Assembly (NCBI GenBank): GCA_963575745.1
Contig: CAUYUJ010015283.1
Location: forward strand, 459,910-522,409
Length of the DNA: 62,500 nucleotides
Reading direction: 5' to 3'
Source: Prorocentrum cordatum
Lineage: Eukaryota; Sar; Dinophyceae; Prorocentrales; Prorocentraceae
Shown: piece after piece, positions 58,443 to 62,500 of the stretch
Numbering within the stretch: position 1 is the first letter of the stretch
Layout of the letters: each line of letters starts with the position of its first letter
Notes under the pieces: generated by a model
What the model saw: only the letters and a program-made list of their open reading frames with translations
Databases searched by the model: none
Told to the model about the DNA's origin: nothing
Translations under genes and position numbers: made by a program

Positions 58443-58904
58443 CCGTTGCTAGGGCGAAGTCAAAACAATGATTCTCCCCCGCCCGTCCGTCCGTCCGTCC
58501 GGCGGTGGCTCGCGGTGTCCCGTGGTGTCCCGTGGTGTCCGCCGTTGCCAGGGCCAAGTCAAGACAACTGATTCTCCCCCGCGCGCCCGTCCGTTCGTCC
58601 TGCGGTGGCTCGCGGTGTCCTGCGGTGTCCCGTGATGTCCCGTGGTGTCCCGTGGTGTCCGCCGTTGCTAGGGCGAAGTCAAGACAACTGATTCTCCCCC
58701 GCCCGCCCGTCAGTCCGTCCGTCCAGCGGTGGCTCACGGTGTCCCGCGGTGTCCCGTGGTGTCCCGTGGTGTCCGCTGTTGCTAGGGCGAAGTCAAGTCA
58801 AATGAATTTCCCCGCCCGCCCGTCCGTCCGTCCGTCCGGCGGTGGCTCGCGGTGTCCCGCGGTGTCCCGCGGTGTCCCGTGGTGTCCCGTGGTGTCCCGT
58901 TGAG
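58443..58904 (+). repeat. Composite minisatellite, about 99-120 bp units
   Basis: Four units start near 58443, 58542, 58662 and 58776 (ccgttgctagggcgaagtca). Each ends in gtccgtccgtccg and a variable number of decamers ggtgtcccgt. Unit length varies with decamer number. Confidence 0.9.
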
Positions 58905-59530
58905 TGAGATCGATAGTGAGATTGATAGTGAGATCGATATTGAGATCAATACTGAGATCGATGTGGTGCCCCGAGGTGTTCCGTGGTGTCCCAAAGAGTG
59001 AGATCGATAGTGAGATCGATAATGAGATCGACAGGTGTCCCGTGGTGTCCCGCGGTGTCCAGTAGTATCCCGTTGAGTGAGATCGATTTCAGTATCGATA
59101 CTGAGATCGATACTGAAATCGATGTGGTGCCCCGAGGTGTCCCGTGGGGTCACGTGGTGTCCCAAAAAGAGGGATCGATAGTGAGACCGATAGTGAGATC
59201 GACAGGTGTCCCGCGGTGTCCCGTGGTGTCCCGTTGGGTTAGATCGATCGTGAGATCGATAGTGAGATCGATAGTGAGATCGATGTGGTGTCCCGAGGTG
59301 TCCCGTGGTGTCACATGGTGTCCCGTTGAGTGAGATCGATAGTGAGATCGATAGTGAGACCGATAGTGGGATCGAGAGGTGTCCCGCGGTGTCCCGTGGT
59401 GTCTCGTGGTGTCCCGTGGTGTCCCTTCGAGTGAGGTCGATAGCGAGATCGATAGGGGGATCGACAAGTATCCCGTGGTGTCCCGTGGTGTCCCAAAAAG
59501 TGAAATCGATAGTGAGATCGATGAAATCAG
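58905..59530 (+). repeat. ggtgtcccgt / gagatcgatagt mosaic array
   Basis: Decamer ggtgtcccgt blocks alternate with 12-base gagatcgatagt blocks, about six cycles of roughly 100 bases. The two words expand independently. Confidence 0.92.
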
Positions 59531-59775
59531 ATGTTGGTTCTCACCCCTCTCCCCCCCCAAGGGCTTTCGATGTGTAGTACATTGTTTGGGAGGCGCGGCA
59601 CATATGTTCTGCAAATCTTAAGCATGGAGACTTACGTGAGGCCCACGTGAGACCCGCGCCTGTCTACCGATTCACGACGCCAGCGCACCGCAGGTCCTCG
59701 TTTGGAGTCTTGTGTGGTTTGGACGCCATGCGTTTAGGGGGACAGGGCGAATCTGTGTGCGTCTCGGGGCCTCAC
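59531..59775. other. No gene seen
   Basis: Unique sequence. Confidence 0.4.
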
Positions 59776-59860
59776 CTGCGGTGAGGAGGAGGAGGGGGGG
59801 GGGGGCGGGAGCAGGATGCTGAAAGGGAGGAGGAGGAGGAGGAGGAGGAGAAGTACATGG
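59776..59860. repeat. GGA/poly-G tract
   Basis: A run of G, then GGA units. Confidence 0.9.
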
Positions 59861-60149
59861 GAGGATGAGAAAGTGAATGACATTGGATGGGGACCATGCG
59901 GAGCAGCGCGGGAAGGTGTGGATGATTTGGGGAGGAGGATGAGGTCGAGGAGGAAGAGGCTCTTCTTCCGGGACTGTGCCTCTGGAGTTCCGTCTGGCCC
60001 ACCCAATCGCAGCAGCTGGCAGGGCGACCTCCAGACTAGCAAGCTCTGCCTGGAGTACCACCTCAGGCTATTTCTGCTGCCGCGCAGCAGTCCGAGGGAG
60101 GGAGAAAGAGAGAGAGAGAGAGAGAGATAGAGCGGACCCTGAGAGGAGG
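59861..60149. other. No gene; (GA)n at 60106-60128
   Basis: Unique sequence with a purine dinucleotide run at its right end. Confidence 0.45.
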
Positions 60150-61316
60150 ATGAGGCATGGCTGATGAGAGGGACGATGATCATGCTGCTGATGATGATGA
60201 TGCTGAAGATGAAGATGATGATGCTGATGATGATGGCGATAACGATGAGGATGAGGATGATCATGCTGATTGATATTATGCTGCTGCTATTGATGATGCT
60301 GATGCTGTTGATGATACTGATGATGATGCTGCTGATGACGACAACGATGATGATGATGATGGTGATGATGTCTATGATGAGGATGATTATGATGAGGATG
60401 AGGATGATGGCGATGCTGCTGATGCTGATGATTCTCATGACGATGCTGTTGATGATGAAGATGATGATGATGATGCTGGTGCCGATGATGATTCTGATGA
60501 TGTGGATGATGATGCTGATACTGGAGATGTTGATGATGATGCTGATGATGCTGATGGTGCGGCTGCTGCTGACGATGACGCTGGCGATACTGATGAGCAT
60601 GGTGCGGATGATGATGGTGAGGATGATGATTGTGATGTTGATGATGAGGATGAGGATGAGGATGTTAGTGATGATGAGGATGATGTGGGTGCAGCTGATG
60701 ATGCTGATGATGTTGAGTGCGAGGGTGATTGCAACATTATGATGAAGAGGATTGCGATGGCGATGATACTGCTGACGAAGGTGTATGGTGATGGTGGCGG
60801 CGATGTTGGTGCCGATCACGACGATGCTGATGCTGCTGATGCTGATGTTGATGGACATGATGATGGCGAGGCTGGTGCACATGATTATGATGATGACGAT
60901 GATGCTGATGGTGGTTGTGAGGGTGATGATGACGATAATGCTAATGCTGCTGGTGATGCTGCTGCTGATGCTGAAGACGATGATGATGCCGATGATGCCG
61001 ATGCTGATGATATGTGGTGATGACACTCATGATGATGTTGATTATGATGATGACGATGATGATGCTGATGATTATGATGCTGACAAATTACACTACATAC
61101 AGGTGATTATGACGATGATGATGATGACGATGCTGATGAGGATGGTGATGATGATGGTGGTGATGATGTCGGTGCTCATGATGGTGATGCTGTGGATGCT
61201 CATAGGAATGATGATGGTGACGATGACGATGTGGTGATGATAGTGATGGTGCTGATGATTCTGTGGATGATGCTGATGAGGATGATGCTGATGCTGCTGA
61301 TGATGATGGTGGTGGC

Positions 61317-61374
<58 letters not shown>

Positions 61375-61384
61375 CTGATGATGC

Positions 61385-61425
<41 letters not shown>
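60150..61425. repeat. (GAT)n / (GCT GAT)n array, about 1.3 kb
   Basis: A long triplet array with a pure GAT section at 61315-61425. The D- and M-rich plus-strand frames and the I- and S-rich minus-strand frames are artefacts. Confidence 0.96.
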
Positions 61426-61426
<1 letters not shown>

Positions 61427-61720
61427 GCAGGAGGAGGAGGAGGAGGAGGAGGAAGACGGGGAGGAGGGGGGCCGACAACGAGGACAGTCATTAGGATGAG
61501 GGGTAGGCGCACCGCGAGGAAGGGGAGGAAAGGAGGTGGGAGGGGGAAGGAGGCCGCCTGGAGTAGCTGACAGGATGTGGGGTAGGGCGGATGAGGATGA
61601 GTAGTAGGAGGACTGGGGAGGATACGAACGGATGATGCTCAGTTGCGCGGAAGATGTTGATGAGGGAACGGAAGAGGACGGATGAGGAGAAGGCGGAGCA
61701 CGGAACAGGAGGAGGATGCA
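61426..61720. repeat. GGA-rich purine tract
   Basis: GGA units giving way to gatgagga- and ggga-type purine sequence. Confidence 0.85.
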
Positions 61721-61975
61721 TCGCTGTTCTAGTACGTGATACTTCTTGCCTTTACGCAGAGGCATCCTGATCCTCCGATGGCTGCTTGATTATGCAGCGC
61801 GGATCGTGTTGCTGCAATGTACCATCTTCGGCAGACCGTCAGTGGCTTACACTTTCCCCAGCAGTCAGACAGGGAATGGGGGAGGGGGAGGGGATGAGGA
61901 GGAGGAGGAGAAGGAGGAGGAGGAGTGGACGGAGGACGACGGCGATGAGCAGCGTTACGATGTGAACGCAATATG
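61721..61975. other. No gene seen; GGA patch
   Basis: Short unique island with a GGA patch at 61875-61930. Confidence 0.4.
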
Positions 61976-62193
61976 CTGATGAGTGTGATGATGATTTAAA
62001 TGTCGATGACGATGGCGATGAACCTGTTGCAGATAATGAATAATATGATGATGATGCTGATAGTGATGTCGATATTGATGATGATGATGATGATGGGGAT
62101 GAGGTTGAGGATGCAGATGAGGATGATGATGCTGATGACGATGATGCTGACGATGATGATGATGAAGATGCTGATTATGATGACGGTGACGAC

Positions 62194-62239
<46 letters not shown>

Positions 62240-62500
62240 TTGATGCTGATGATGCTGATGATGCTGACGCTGACGATGATGATAATGACGATGATGATGC
62301 TTATGCTGACGATTATGATGATGCTGATGATGATGGTTTTGATGATGATGATGATGCTAATGATGATGGTGATATTGATGATGCCGATGATCATGGTACT
62401 GATGATGATGCTTATGATGACGATGCTACTGATGATGATGATTCCAAGGAGGAGGAGGACGATGACGACAACGGCGAGGACCAGGAGGAGGAGGACGACG
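61976..62500. repeat. (GAT)n array, running off the window
   Basis: GAT/GCTGAT/GAC units to the window end, turning to GGA and GAC in the last 60 bases. Confidence 0.96.

Noticed and set aside
59734-61026. 430-residue minus-strand frame rich in I, S and T that resembles a membrane protein
   Set aside because: Ile/Ser/Met runs come from the (GAT)n repeat, so the hydrophobicity is an artefact.

Overview
The window looks like nuclear DNA of a dinoflagellate alveolate. Four independent signs agree. (1) An intact alveolin (IMCp-type cortical protein) gene lies at 49165-50148. (2) The dinoflagellate spliced-leader (SL) sequence is embedded in the genome twice: an exact 22-nt copy at 31976-31997 and a diverged copy at 49063-49084. 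(3) A multi-exon tetratricopeptide-repeat (TPR) gene uses GT, GC and GA splice donors, and every acceptor reads AG|G. (4) The DNA is GC-rich, gene-poor and full of repeats. I cannot name the species. Nothing bacterial (ribosome-binding sites, operons, CRISPR) is present.

Layout. 1-19.7 kb: no confident gene. It holds trinucleotide arrays, short inverted-repeat elements, a 77-bp minisatellite (13.36-14.34 kb), a large inverted-repeat element (7.46-9.05 kb) and one weak candidate exon (15.95 kb). 19.8-27.1 kb: a higher-order array built on GGCCGTCTTGG-like words, interrupted by a 783-bp tandem duplication (24.22-25.79 kb). 27.2-27.5 kb: an (ATC)n array. 28.5-54.1 kb: the TPR gene on the + strand, with five recognisable exons spread over about 25.6 kb. 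Its introns are about 1.5, 13.0, 1.6 and 9.0 kb. The 13-kb intron holds a degenerate EN-RT-RNase H LINE that begins exactly at the SL sequence, plus (GGA)n, (GAT)n and heptamer arrays, a telomere-like patch and long poly-G. The 9-kb intron holds the alveolin gene, which is intronless and preceded by an SL relic, so it looks like an mRNA-derived retrogene. 54.3-62.5 kb: no gene seen; minisatellites and (GAT)n/(GGA)n arrays dominate.

The TPR gene, the LINE and the alveolin gene all read on the + strand. The LINE and the retrogene both carry an SL at the 5' end. This suggests that two trans-spliced mRNAs were copied back into DNA inside introns of the same gene. Several short inverted-repeat families (AGGGGAAC foldbacks, TACGG-TIR, GTCGGGC-TIR, and GTAAGGAAC...AG elements that resemble introners) recur across the window. 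Most long open frames lie in low-complexity DNA and I do not regard them as genes.
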